Shown: positions 7,071-15,421, counted from the first letter of the stretch. The stretch is 21,007 nucleotides of DNA from an uncultured Pseudomonadota bacterium (GCA_937884235.1 CALGBT010000135.1:1-21007); one strand, 5' to 3'. Notes: generated by a model from the letters alone, not told the origin. Numbers and translations are program-made.

Positions 7071-8621
7071 ATGAGCTTCCGCCTTCTGGCTGTCGCCAGT
7101 CTGGTAGTCTGCCTCTCGGCCTGCGGCACGAATCGTGGTCCCGTCCCCGCCCACAAGCTTGAGTCAATCGAACTCCAGCACCGAATCCGTGGCGACCAGA
7201 AGGCAGTGAAGCGCTATCGCCGTAACACCCGGGCCATACTTACCTATCTGGAGACGCGCACTGATCTCCTGGACGTGGCCGCGGACGAGACCCTGACGAG
7301 AGGGCAACGGGAAGTCCTCTGGCGAACCTGGGAACGGTTTCTCGACAACTACCTCGCCCTGGAGTCAGTGCGGCGCTACCACGCCCACTACTGGCTTGTG
7401 CAAGACGGAAAGCTGCGTGACCATTCATTCATCGTCGGGTACGCGGCATTTGTCGCCCAGTATGCCGCAGCCCTGAGGTGGATCGAGTTCGCCTCTCTCC
7501 ACCCCGACCTCGACATCGTGCTCAACGAGCCTGTTCCGGAAATCGGCTTGCCGGCTGGCAGCTACGATCGCTTCAAGCTGCGCTACCTGAATGTTGGCAT
7601 CGCCACCCAGTTTGTGGCCCTGGACAGCGTCGATAAGAGCCGCGGCCGCCCCGGTTGTTTCGGCTTGCGCAGGGGACTGGAGCTAGATACCGAGCTGCTC
7701 TGGCAGATGGGCAAGGGCGAGGGCATTCGCATGACCATGGACAACGCCGGTGCGGTGATCCGAAAGGCCGGGTTCAGAGCCTACTTCCCCGTGCAGGCCG
7801 GCGTCTCGGAGTGGATGGGCGATACCAAAGTCCACCGTCAGGGCTCTTCCCTCATCACTCCCGAGCAGGTTGCGGAGGTTGCCTCCCAGCTGCTGCCCGG
7901 AGACATCCTCCTGGAACGCCGGGAATGGTACCTCTCCAACATCGGTTTGCCGGGTTACTGGCCTCATGCTGCTCTCTACATCGGCACCCCAGAAGAACGT
8001 CGGGAGTACTTCGCCAATGATCTTGCGGTGGCACAGTGGCTGGCTGACAACGGCGCCGAGGGCAAGGATCTGGATGCCCTGCTCCACAAACTCTATCCCA
8101 AGCAGCACGCAGGCCACCTGAAACCAGACAGCGAGGGCCACACCCATAGCGTCATCGAAGCCATCAGTGAAGGTGTCTCGCACACCTCATTGGAACACTC
8201 CGCCGGTTGCGACTCCCTTGCCGTGCTGCGACCTCGGGTAACCAAAGTGCAACGTGCCCAGGCCATCCGCATGGCCTTCCACTACACCGGACGTCCCTAC
8301 GACTTCGACTTCGATAACCGCACCGATGCCGCTCTGGTCTGCACCGAACTGGTGGCCAAGGCCTACGAGGGGACGGCCGATGTCCCCGGCATCAGTTTCC
8401 CGGTGACCACCGTCATGGACCACAAGGTCACCCCCGCCAATCTCATCGTCAAAGAGTTCGACCACAACTACGGGACGCCCGCCCAGCAGTACGATCTCGT
8501 TCTCTTCATCGATGGATTTGAACGAAAAGGCGAGGCCATCATCTCCACCCTCCCAGCCTTCCGAGAAAGCTGGAAACGCCCCAAATGGCATGTGATAACG
8601 CAGGACCGCCCGGAGGAATAA
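7071..8621 (+). CDS. Lipoprotein of the permuted papain-like amidase family (YiiX/YaeF, C92)
   Basis: A 516-residue product with a lipoprotein signal (lipobox LSAC, Cys18). The frame is open back to 6879 inside the cytochrome gene, but ATG 7071 starts the signal peptide and lies 4 nt after the cytochrome stop, suggesting translational coupling; no strong Shine-Dalgarno is visible. The C-terminal half carries the circularly permuted NlpC/P60 order: PGDILLER (276-283), His299 in YWPHAALYIG, Glu363 in SVIEAISEG, and the nucleophile Cys424 in ALVCTELVAKAY. Known relatives are thought to act as lipid, peptide or murein amidases or acyltransferases. The N-terminal 250 residues are Arg/Tyr-rich, probably helical, and not recognised. 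It acts outside the cytoplasm. The link to the cytochrome is genomic only. Confidence 0.85.
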   Translation: MSFRLLAVASLVVCLSACGTNRGPVPAHKLESIELQHRIRGDQKAVKRYRRNTRAILTYLETRTDLLDVAADETLTRGQREVLWRTWERFLDNYLALESVRRYHAHYWLVQDGKLRDHSFIVGYAAFVAQYAAALRWIEFASLHPDLDIVLNEPVPEIGLPAGSYDRFKLRYLNVGIATQFVALDSVDKSRGRPGCFGLRRGLELDTELLWQMGKGEGIRMTMDNAGAVIRKAGFRAYFPVQAGVSEWMGDTKVHRQGSSLITPEQVAEVASQLLPGDILLERREWYLSNIGLPGYWPHAALYIGTPEERREYFANDLAVAQWLADNGAEGKDLDALLHKLYPKQHAGHLKPDSEGHTHSVIEAISEGVSHTSLEHSAGCDSLAVLRPRVTKVQRAQAIRMAFHYTGRPYDFDFDNRTDAALVCTELVAKAYEGTADVPGISFPVTTVMDHKVTPANLIVKEFDHNYGTPAQQYDLVLFIDGFERKGEAIISTLPAFRESWKRPKWHVITQDRPEE

Positions 8622-8632
8622 CCCCTGCGTGT

Positions 8633-8648
8633 TTTCGGCCTGCCGAAA
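8633..8648. terminator. Small hairpin between convergent genes
   Basis: TTTCGG (8633-8638), loop CCTG, then CCGAAA (8643-8648) forms a perfect 6-bp stem 11 nt after the amidase stop. It can form on either strand. No long T-run follows, so as an intrinsic terminator it is weak. Its position between convergent genes is the main support. Confidence 0.4.
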
Positions 8649-8670
8649 GAAGAGGCCGGGTGGTGCCAGG

Positions 8671-8708
8671 GGATCCCTCGCCGGCCTGCGGCCGGCCGCG
8701 GGATGACA
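8671..8708. repeat. Interspersed GC-rich palindromic element, copy 2
   Basis: The core is a perfect 7-bp stem, GCCGGCC (8680-8686), loop TGC, GGCCGGC (8690-8696). Outside an internal loop, ATCCC (8673-8677) pairs with GGGAT (8700-8704), and GACA follows. It resembles the element at about 214-254 (CCCTxG ... GGGxGACA). It lies between two convergent operons, the usual home of REP-like elements, and may also help stop transcription. Confidence 0.6.
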
Positions 8709-8755
8709 CGCTGAAGAAAAGGGCCGGCGCCGTCTCTCACGCACCACGGAAAGCC

Positions 8756-9451
8756 CTACAGATCAATCTCCTGCTGCCCCAGCACCAACGAAACCTTGTT
8801 GTCGCCATTGGCAGCGCGGATCTCTTCGAGTAACCTGGTGGGGTCGACTTTGCGGCGGAGGACTACTGAGTAGATCAGCTCTTGCAGAGTACCCTTGCGC
8901 ACCGTTTCAACGGAAATCAGGTTGTAGCTCGATAGGCGCTTGTCAAACAGTTCGGCCAGCGTCTCTTCGTAGTTCGTTCCTTCGGGCAGACGAACAATCA
9001 GAATCCGTTCCCGGATGACCTTGGCGAAGAGATTCAACTTGTCCATGACGATGACCGCGGCGGAAAGCGCAAAAGTGGCGAAGATAGCCAGTCGATAAAA
9101 GCGCGTCCCGCAAGCCATCCCAATGGCCATCACCAGAAAGACGAAGCCGATGTCCTTGGTTTCCTTCACCGCGTTTCTGAAGCGGATGATGGAAAGGGCC
9201 CCAACCATGGTGAAGGCACGGGCAATATTCGACCCGATGACCAGCATGATGAAGGCGATGACCGTCCCCAGAATCACCAGGGTGTGCACATAGCTCTGGG
9301 AATAGGAGATGCCCTTGTGCGTGAACCTGTAGACCCAACCCACCATCAAGCAAAGTACCAGACTGAGGCCAAAAACAATGGCCACGTCAAGCATGGTGAA
9401 GGTACTGGTCAGGTCTTCAAATTGACTGAGTTGTTTGATCAGCTCATCCAT
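8756..9451 (-). CDS. DUF4956 family membrane protein
   Basis: A 231-residue integral membrane protein from ATG 9451, which has AAGGAG 7 nt upstream; an ATG at 9478 would add nine residues. Four hydrophobic segments follow: FTMLDVAIVFGLSLVLCLMV, a YVHTLVILGTVIAFIMLVIG stretch, DIGFVFLVMAIGMACG, and YRLAIFATFALSAAVIVM. Between the second and third is the conserved basic loop ARAFTMVGALSIIRFRNAVKETKD typical of DUF4956. The C-terminal 90 residues (ERILIVRLPEG...VVLRRKV...) look like a soluble alpha/beta domain, probably cytoplasmic. The gene overlaps the VTC polymerase gene by 8 nt (ATGGATGA). DUF4956 and VTC genes are frequent neighbours in bacteria, so it may be the membrane partner of the polyphosphate polymerase. 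A transport role is inference. It is the last gene of the operon. Confidence 0.88.
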   Translation of the reverse strand: MDELIKQLSQFEDLTSTFTMLDVAIVFGLSLVLCLMVGWVYRFTHKGISYSQSYVHTLVILGTVIAFIMLVIGSNIARAFTMVGALSIIRFRNAVKETKDIGFVFLVMAIGMACGTRFYRLAIFATFALSAAVIVMDKLNLFAKVIRERILIVRLPEGTNYEETLAELFDKRLSSYNLISVETVRKGTLQELIYSVVLRRKVDPTRLLEEIRAANGDNKVSLVLGQQEIDL

Positions 9452-10199
9452 AGAGATTCTCCTTGTGCCGCCAGGCATATTCGAGACGATTCAATCCATC
9501 TTTCAGGGACGCGCAGTACTTGCTGACGCGTTGTGTTTGACACTGGTGTTTCGCCAGAACCGAGACCATCCAATCTGGGATCCGTTCATTCACCTTGACC
9601 TCCAGAATGAACCAGTCGGGTGGCATGAAGTAGTGATTGCTGGCCGGGGCCTTCACGTCCAGGGCATGCACCCGGCCCTGGAGCTGCATGTCGAAAGTGA
9701 CCCGCATTCCCTGCTCAAAGCGCCCGCCCATGAAGGCCTGCCGTCGATAGCTCACCATGCACTTGGGGCGCAGGTTGGCAATCTTCACCATGTAGAGCAT
9801 CTCTGATGCCGCGACCTGATCCAGTTCATCAAGGTGAGACGGGTCGAAGTCACCTTCGCAAAGCGCATAGGCCTGGTCGAGTGGCAAAGTCACCCGCTTC
9901 TTCTGCACCGTCCGATTCATCCGCTGCTTGATCTCGCAGAACCCCTTGTCTACCGACTCCATGTCAGTCCCGGGATAGATGCGCAGGCGCAGCTTGCGCC
10001 GAAACCTGAGGCCCTCTACCTTCGCCCGATAACACTGATAGTCGGGACTGTCATAGTAGAGGCTGATGACTCGGTAGAAGCCATCCTTGTCGCCATACGG
10101 GTCTGGCTCCATGAAGTGGCACAGGTCGTCCACAAAGGCACGATAAGTGCTGGCGTGAATCACGTACTTCAGTTCATACCGGTTGAACCGTCGGATCAC
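9444..10199 (-). CDS. VTC-domain polyphosphate polymerase
   Basis: A 251-residue protein consisting of a single VTC domain, the triphosphate-tunnel fold that in yeast Vtc4 makes polyphosphate from ATP. Charged tunnel residues are visible on successive strands: RYELKYVI (7-14), LYYDSPD (47-53), RRKLRLRIY (67-75), FCEIKQR then KKR (88-102), YRRQAF (151-156), and a late acidic/basic strand FILEVKVN (197-204). It has no transmembrane segment, unlike the yeast complex, so membrane attachment would have to come from a partner such as the DUF4956 protein. Start is GTG, overlapping the preceding small gene by GTGA. The expected location is the cytoplasmic face. Catalytic residues look complete, so activity is likely. 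A different triphosphate substrate cannot be excluded. Confidence 0.9.
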   Translation of the reverse strand: MIRRFNRYELKYVIHASTYRAFVDDLCHFMEPDPYGDKDGFYRVISLYYDSPDYQCYRAKVEGLRFRRKLRLRIYPGTDMESVDKGFCEIKQRMNRTVQKKRVTLPLDQAYALCEGDFDPSHLDELDQVAASEMLYMVKIANLRPKCMVSYRRQAFMGGRFEQGMRVTFDMQLQGRVHALDVKAPASNHYFMPPDWFILEVKVNERIPDWMVSVLAKHQCQTQRVSKYCASLKDGLNRLEYAWRHKENLYG

Positions 10200-10495
10200 T
10201 CCTCACCCTCCTCGTCATCGTCGTCGTCGTTGGCCTCCACAAGCACCGCCCGACCTTCGTCGTCGATGGCCAACCCCAACTCGGGATGGCCGGCCAGCGC
10301 CCTCTCCAGTGCGGCCCGTTCGTCCGCCGTCAATTCCAGCGCCGCTCCCTTCTGCAAGCGGTGCTCGACTCGCCAGGCAACGTCAAGATCTGGTTCCTGC
10401 AGGCCCCAGGCAAAGAAGACCGTCGTCGCGATTGCCACTACAATCAGCAACAGGAATCCCAAGCTCGGCCGGAATCGGTAAGGGATGAACTTCAT
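10196..10495 (-). CDS. Small single-pass membrane protein with acidic tail
   Basis: A 99-residue protein. One transmembrane segment (FLLLIVVAIATTVFFAWG, about 14-31) follows a basic start (MKFIPYRFRPSLG), so the C-terminus is probably periplasmic. A charged helical region (ELTADERAALERAL) leads to a tail ending in ANDDDDDEEGEE. It overlaps CotH upstream and VTC downstream by 4 nt each, so it is very probably real and co-translated. No family is recognised. The poly-Asp tail is written in a short GAC/GAT triplet run (about 10211-10238) that could slip. It may be an assembly or metal-binding accessory of the CotH/VTC/DUF4956 set; this is inference. Confidence 0.8.
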   Translation of the reverse strand: MKFIPYRFRPSLGFLLLIVVAIATTVFFAWGLQEPDLDVAWRVEHRLQKGAALELTADERAALERALAGHPELGLAIDDEGRAVLVEANDDDDDEEGEE

Positions 10496-13257
10496 TGTCT
10501 CACCCCCACCAGCAGGTCACCGACTTCGCTCTCTTCTGGAATCCTCACCACTGGCTGCTTCTTGAGCTTCTTGTCCGAAACCAGCGCTTGCTCGCAATCC
10601 AGGACCAGCAGTTCATCGCCCTTGAGTTTGCTACGCTTCTCGTAGCGATCGCTCATGACCTGCACCTGTACTGCCACCTTCAGATTGTGAAAGAGCACCC
10701 CGTCCACCAGCGCTCGGGATGCGTTCTTGACCAGCAGCCCCGTGCCGCCCCCGCCCAGATAGGAGTCCACCAGATTGACCTTGCTCTCTTCTCCGGCGGA
10801 GATGGCACTGCCACCGCAATTGGAAAAGCGGGAATCGCGCACGTTGAGACGGCTTCCCATGAGGTCAAGGCACTCGTCCCCGGCTTCGTCCACAACGACG
10901 TTGGCCAGGGTCCCCTCCGAGAACTCAATATCCAGCGCATCGGCCGCGCTAACCTCAAACTTCACGTCTTCCATTGCCAACTCGGATACGTAAGCGATAT
11001 GGAGGACATCGTCCGCACCTCGATTCGGCCCGAATTCGCAATGCTCCAGCAGAATGTCACTGGTGTCGTGGATGTTGAGCAGCCCGGGATAGAGGCCCAG
11101 TCCCCACTCCGGGTGACGGCCCTTCTCAAAGCGCACGTGCCGGAAACGGGAACCAGCAGTGCCCGGTCCCTGCAGGGCAATGCCCCCGTAGCGCTTCTTT
11201 CTCTCGGTGAAGATAATGGGATCCGCAGCAGTGCCTTCCGCCAGCACTTTGCCTCGGAAGATCAGCGACACGCGCTTGTCCAGCCTCACTTCGGTCCCGG
11301 GCAGAATCCGCACGGTGGTCTCGGGGCCGTACTCCCGGTCCTTTGCTATCTTCACCTTGCCGGGTCCCAATTCCACCAGCGGAGTGGAGGCAAGAGGCGC
11401 ACACCACGGGTGACGTGCTATCTGCCCCGGCACCATTGCGTAGTTGCCTTCACAGCTGCCGGAAGCGACCTCCAGTTTCGCCGGGAGAGCCTCGATTCGT
11501 ACCGCCTCGCCGCTGATCCCGTGGGTCGCCACCACAGTCACGCCGGCCGGGGCACAGTCCCCTTCGATGAAGATGCGGTAGCTCCGGGGAATAGGTACTG
11601 CCCGTACCGCACCACGTAACGGATTAACCCGCCCACGGGCTTCCAGCATGCTCCCCGGCTCCAGCGCCGGCCGATAGTCGATGAGCAGCGGCTCCGAGGC
11701 CTCGGGCTTCCCGGAGAGGTTGCGGTCCAGCCGATAGCGGAACGCCGCTTCACGACAGCCCGCAATTGCCTGGGCATGGACGGTATCGAGGCGATACCCC
11801 GCATTGCCGTCGACGGTGACCTCTACCGTACCCTGCCAACGACCCTCTCCTGCTGGCTGCCAACTCGCCGTCAGCCCCGGCCTCAGCAATTCGTCGCGCA
11901 CGGATGCCACTCGGCGCTGATAGCGCTCCATGATGGTCTCAAAGACCAGACTTTGACGCTCAACGTCCATGGGCCGCACCATCTGCCGATAGTAGCGGCC
12001 GAGGTTGGGGAGGAGCCGATAGGCGTCCCAGAATGGATCGGTGAGCTGGTCCCCCCGGAGCGCCCTGAAGAGCCCATCGGCCCGCGCTCGAATCCGGGTT
12101 GGATGGCAGGGGCCATCGAGCAAACGCAATACCATCTTGTTCCGCAACGTCAGGTACTCGGGCAACTCCTTGAGCCGGAGCAACAGCGGATTATCCGTGC
12201 GATTGAGGTGGCTCGGGTTGCGCCAGCGTCCAAAACCCCACGCAATGGGTTCAAAGCGGGCCCGGTAGGGGTCGAAGTACAACTTGTGATCCTGGTGGAA
12301 GTCATGCTGGTCATTGCCGAAGATGACGTCGAGAGCGTCGAGCAAAGCAAAACGGTCGAGGTCCAGATGGCGGTCGGCAAAGTCAGCGAATCTCTCCTGG
12401 TCCCCCGACTTGACCACACTGAGCAACTCCTCCAGACGATGAAAGTCTTTCAGCTTCTCGGTCTGAGACGTCGCCACCTTCTTCCAGTGCGCAACATCCT
12501 GCCAGAGAGATGAGACGCCGGTCTGCTCATCAATGGGGGCCTTCGAGCCAGAGAAAAGCCCACCAGGTATCCGGTGGCTACTCCGGATCAGCCCCTCGTC
12601 GGGCTGCGTCTGCAGAAAGTGGACTCCCAGACGGGCACCGTTGAGCCGGAGGCGGACGGGATAGTAATCTGGGGTCATCAAACCCTCTTCCCGGGCGATG
12701 TCCAGAATGATCTGCTCAGAAAAGGGCATGGGACTGACCGTGTTAAGAATCCCCAGGGTATCCCGCCCGTTGAAAAATTCCCCTACTTGCAACCTGATCT
12801 TCCAGGACTTCTGCGGGTAATTCCAGTGCCAGTGACGGCGGCCTCGATAGCGCGCCTTGATGGCGTAGTTACGAGCACCTTTCTGCAAGTACCCCGTGAC
12901 GTACGCACCCTTGCCCTCCTCGGGCGGCAGATTTCCATCCAGCTCAGCCAGCTCGCCATTGCCCAGCAGCAAGTTGAGGGTGGGGAGCTCAGAGTTTCTG
13001 GGGCCTTCTGGCATGGCCAGCCGCCTGACATCCTGATGCAGCAAGTCATGCAGGTGCAGATGGAAAAGCTCCGGCGTCAAGGGCTCGTCTTGCCCCACGG
13101 CAGCGTTGTACCGGTAATGTGAGGTGACCGCGCGGTACCCGTAGTGTCCCGCCATCAAGACAAAGGGGAGCGAAAGCATGGCCGCAGACAACAGACTTAT
13201 GCGAAACAGCCGCCACGACGGCGATGAACGTCGACGTTGTAACGGGTGGGTCCTCAT
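10492..13257 (-). CDS. Membrane-anchored CotH-like kinase with C-terminal beta-helix
   Basis: A 921-residue protein. Basic residues then a hydrophobic segment (about 17-38) form an uncleaved anchor, leaving the bulk outside the cytoplasm. Residues about 90-450 resemble the CotH spore-coat kinase domain: QKSWKIRL (149-156), a DIAREEGL helix, and a GNDQHDFHQDHKLYFDP segment (314-330) before PIAWGF (337-342). The usual CotH WDxD metal site reads WGFGRW here and the usual Asn is not obvious, so this may be a divergent or degenerate kinase. Residues about 460-640 look like beta-sandwich linkers. About 650-880 is a right-handed parallel beta-helix, with repeated short strands such as NVRDSRFSNCGG and KVNLVDSYLGGGG. 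It overlaps porin and small-protein genes by 4 nt. CotH, VTC and DUF4956 genes commonly cluster in bacteria. Confidence 0.82.
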   Translation of the reverse strand: MRTHPLQRRRSSPSWRLFRISLLSAAMLSLPFVLMAGHYGYRAVTSHYRYNAAVGQDEPLTPELFHLHLHDLLHQDVRRLAMPEGPRNSELPTLNLLLGNGELAELDGNLPPEEGKGAYVTGYLQKGARNYAIKARYRGRRHWHWNYPQKSWKIRLQVGEFFNGRDTLGILNTVSPMPFSEQIILDIAREEGLMTPDYYPVRLRLNGARLGVHFLQTQPDEGLIRSSHRIPGGLFSGSKAPIDEQTGVSSLWQDVAHWKKVATSQTEKLKDFHRLEELLSVVKSGDQERFADFADRHLDLDRFALLDALDVIFGNDQHDFHQDHKLYFDPYRARFEPIAWGFGRWRNPSHLNRTDNPLLLRLKELPEYLTLRNKMVLRLLDGPCHPTRIRARADGLFRALRGDQLTDPFWDAYRLLPNLGRYYRQMVRPMDVERQSLVFETIMERYQRRVASVRDELLRPGLTASWQPAGEGRWQGTVEVTVDGNAGYRLDTVHAQAIAGCREAAFRYRLDRNLSGKPEASEPLLIDYRPALEPGSMLEARGRVNPLRGAVRAVPIPRSYRIFIEGDCAPAGVTVVATHGISGEAVRIEALPAKLEVASGSCEGNYAMVPGQIARHPWCAPLASTPLVELGPGKVKIAKDREYGPETTVRILPGTEVRLDKRVSLIFRGKVLAEGTAADPIIFTERKKRYGGIALQGPGTAGSRFRHVRFEKGRHPEWGLGLYPGLLNIHDTSDILLEHCEFGPNRGADDVLHIAYVSELAMEDVKFEVSAADALDIEFSEGTLANVVVDEAGDECLDLMGSRLNVRDSRFSNCGGSAISAGEESKVNLVDSYLGGGGTGLLVKNASRALVDGVLFHNLKVAVQVQVMSDRYEKRSKLKGDELLVLDCEQALVSDKKLKKQPVVRIPEESEVGDLLVGVRQ

Positions 13258-14405
13258 AGGTCGAAGGCCACCTGGGTCATGAGACGGTTCTCATCCTGCC
13301 AGATGGATGGAGCCCCGTCACCGGGCCGTATCAACTCCTCCTGCACCATGAACCGGAAGTGCTTGCCAATCCAGAGGTTTACACCCGCAGTGGCGACCAT
13401 CACATTGCCATCACTGACATCGGCATCAGGGGCAAAGTACTCACCCTTGAAGAGTGGCTGCAAAGAGAGCTTCCACGCTTTGTAGATGGGGATCTTGTAG
13501 GCCACCATCAGCACCGCTGACCATGTCTTGGGGACCAGGGTCTTCGCCGGATAGGACGGGTTGGGGGTACTGCCGGTGGGCTGCAGAATGACGCAGGTCT
13601 CATGAACATCAGGAGCGAAGAGACAGGGATCCCAGTTCTCGCCAAAGAGCCCCTCGGCAACTACCAGTAGGCCTTCCCAGTCCACTTGCAGGTCGGCCCC
13701 GGCAGCCCAGGCCTGCTCCGGCCGGACATCCGAACTGCCATGGTCGAACATCTTGAGCGCCCCGCTCACCCCCAGGGAAAGCCACTCCACCGGCCTGCCC
13801 TCAACGCGACCGACCACATCCTTGGCCCCATTCAGATCACTCTCTGCCGAGTTCTTACCGTTGCCATTGAATGCGCCGAGGGTCAACAGCAACTCACGCC
13901 CCTCGTCCCACTCGAAATCAAATCCCAGGGTAATGCCGATGTCTCGGTCACCATATTTCAAACTCTTGGAAAGCCACGCATCGGCAGGCCCACGCCAAAC
14001 TGTTTCAAACTTGCCCATGGAACGTAGCTGAATCCGGGAGAAGGGACGCTTCTGCTGCCCCACTTTCACCCCAAACCAGTCCATCGGCCGCACCCGCACC
14101 CAGGCATCACGCATCATCGCCTTGGCGCTACCCTTGCCAAAGAGCTCATCGAAGTCGCCCTGGAGCTTGGCATCGATGCTCTTGCCCTGCTTGAAGGTCA
14201 CCTGCAGACGAGCCATTTCCATGCTGAACTCGTTGCTGGGTTCACCATCAGAGTAACTCCACATGGAGTGCAGGTTCACACCAACCGCCACATCGGGCTT
14301 GCCCTTCAGGTCTTTGTTCTTCTTGCTCTTCTTGCCTTCGTCTGCGAAAGCGAGAGAAACGCTCAGCAGCAATACTACTGCCAGCCCCACAGAGAACGGT
14401 CGCAC
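13254..14405 (-). CDS. Phosphate-selective porin O/P-like outer-membrane protein
   Basis: A 383-residue product from GTG 14405, which has GAGGAG 8 nt upstream and begins a clean signal peptide (VRPFSVGLAVVLLLSVSLAFA, then DEGKK). An upstream ATG at 14450 would overlap the preceding gene and spoil the signal. The mature part has a Lys-rich start, then alternating beta-strands with aromatic girdle residues. Features typical of the OprO/OprP-type family include the RLQVTFKQGKSIDAKLQGDF and WVRVRPMDWFGVKVGQQKRPF stretches near the N-terminus and TQVAFDL at the end. Known members pass phosphate or pyrophosphate, although many annotated relatives have no tested substrate. The gene sits directly before CotH (ATGA overlap) and close to a polyphosphate polymerase, which supports a phosphate-type solute. 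Confidence 0.78.
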   Translation of the reverse strand: MRPFSVGLAVVLLLSVSLAFADEGKKSKKNKDLKGKPDVAVGVNLHSMWSYSDGEPSNEFSMEMARLQVTFKQGKSIDAKLQGDFDELFGKGSAKAMMRDAWVRVRPMDWFGVKVGQQKRPFSRIQLRSMGKFETVWRGPADAWLSKSLKYGDRDIGITLGFDFEWDEGRELLLTLGAFNGNGKNSAESDLNGAKDVVGRVEGRPVEWLSLGVSGALKMFDHGSSDVRPEQAWAAGADLQVDWEGLLVVAEGLFGENWDPCLFAPDVHETCVILQPTGSTPNPSYPAKTLVPKTWSAVLMVAYKIPIYKAWKLSLQPLFKGEYFAPDADVSDGNVMVATAGVNLWIGKHFRFMVQEELIRPGDGAPSIWQDENRLMTQVAFDL

Positions 14406-14422
14406 GGTATCATCTCCTCGGG

Positions 14423-15409
14423 TCACTTGACCTCTAGGTCCTTGTCCCAATCACTGTACACCTGAAATTCGATGCAGCCACTTTTGAAACTCTCAGCATC
14501 GACAGTTCGGCGTTGCACCGTGGCAACCACGGTGCCCGCCACCCAGGCTGCCAGCAACTGGTCGATGAAGTCCTGGGAAATGGTGATGCCGCCCGTATCG
14601 GGCACGGTGCACTGAATGGTCAGGGGGGTAGTGGCGTGGTTTTCCAGGCTCACCTGGATGAAAACCTCTCCAGAACCACCACTTTCCTCCCAGGCCAGGT
14701 CGAATCCCGCACCCTTGCTGATGGTCACCGGCGGCTCCACCATGACTATGCCAGCCACCCCCCGGCCCTGCATCTGAAACGGCCCCAGAGGACCCTCTGG
14801 AATAGAAACCTCGATGAGCGCACCGTCAACAAAGAGCGGTTCCTGAGGGAAATCAAACTTGCCGTAGTCGTTGTTAGCATTGGGGGACAAGGCGGCAGCA
14901 AAACTGAGACCAGAAACCGTTACTGTCCCCACATCAAGAAGCGCCGGCAGCGGTTCGCAGGATTCGGCGAGGCTGCACTGTTCGGTCTGCTGGTTGCAAG
15001 ATGGTGTGCACTCGGGAGCAGCGCGGTTGAGCAATCGGCAGCCACCTTCAACGGCCACTTCCTCAAAAACCTCGGTGGCTGCCACCTTGTCCTTGAAACG
15101 AGCCTGCACCATCTGTCCCCAGTCAGCCCGGAATACCTCGACTAGGCCGACCCGCTCCGCCAGCTTGCACTCCCCGCCATAGAGCTTGTCCCATTCTTCT
15201 GGAGAGATGTCCTGGTCCACGATGTCCAGAGGCGCAAGGTTCTCTTGCTCCGGCACGTCCACCACTGCATCGGGGACTCCCGCCTCGTCCGCAACCCTCG
15301 TATCCTCAATCTCCGTGCCATCAGGAACATACTTGCCATCCCCATCGCCCCCGCAGGATGCCATTGCCAGAAGCGCAAAACTCAGCGCCACTCCAAATCT
15401 GTTCACCAC
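14423..15409 (-). CDS. Lipoprotein of unknown function
   Basis: A 328-residue protein with a lipoprotein signal (MVNRFGVALSFALLAMASC, Cys19) and a GTG start; a second GTG follows immediately. A Gly/Asp-rich linker, GGDGDGKYVPDGTEIEDT, continues acidic to about 70. A small Cys cluster, CTPSCNQQTEQCSLAESC (about 134-151), precedes a beta-rich region (about 160-328) with VTVSGLSFAAAL and repeated hydrophobic strands, perhaps an Ig-like or carbohydrate-binding-like sandwich. No catalytic motif or family was recognised. It follows the dikinase-like gene by 9 nt, with the ribosome site partly inside that gene's stop (TAGGGGG). The YVPD linker motif is shared with the beta-propeller lipoprotein of the same operon. 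Placement is on the outer membrane or its periplasmic face. Confidence 0.85.
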   Translation of the reverse strand: MVNRFGVALSFALLAMASCGGDGDGKYVPDGTEIEDTRVADEAGVPDAVVDVPEQENLAPLDIVDQDISPEEWDKLYGGECKLAERVGLVEVFRADWGQMVQARFKDKVAATEVFEEVAVEGGCRLLNRAAPECTPSCNQQTEQCSLAESCEPLPALLDVGTVTVSGLSFAAALSPNANNDYGKFDFPQEPLFVDGALIEVSIPEGPLGPFQMQGRGVAGIVMVEPPVTISKGAGFDLAWEESGGSGEVFIQVSLENHATTPLTIQCTVPDTGGITISQDFIDQLLAAWVAGTVVATVQRRTVDAESFKSGCIEFQVYSDWDKDLEVK

Positions 15410-15412
15410 AAC

Positions 15413-15421
15413 TTCCCCCTA
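15413..15421 (-). promoter_or_regulatory. Stop-embedded ribosome binding site
   Basis: On the minus strand the dikinase-like gene ends in TAG directly followed by GGGGAAG, giving TAGGGGGA as the ribosome site for the GTG at 15409. The same TAGGGGG arrangement occurs at 17518-17524 before the TTG start of the dikinase-like gene. Stop and ribosome site overlap, which favours coupled translation. Confidence 0.5.

Noticed and set aside
8622..8755. Possible small gene or RNA in the convergent gap
   Set aside because: No start with a ribosome site and plausible protein was found. The space is explained by a hairpin and a REP-like palindrome.
10495..11619. 374-residue + strand frame antisense to the CotH-like gene
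   Set aside because: No recognisable domain. The opposing frame has an anchor, CotH motifs and a beta-helix with overlaps to its neighbours.
13254..14450. Longer start (ATG 14450) for the porin
   Set aside because: It would overlap the preceding gene by 28 nt and place 15 polar residues before the signal peptide; GTG 14405 has GAGGAG at 8 nt and a clean signal.
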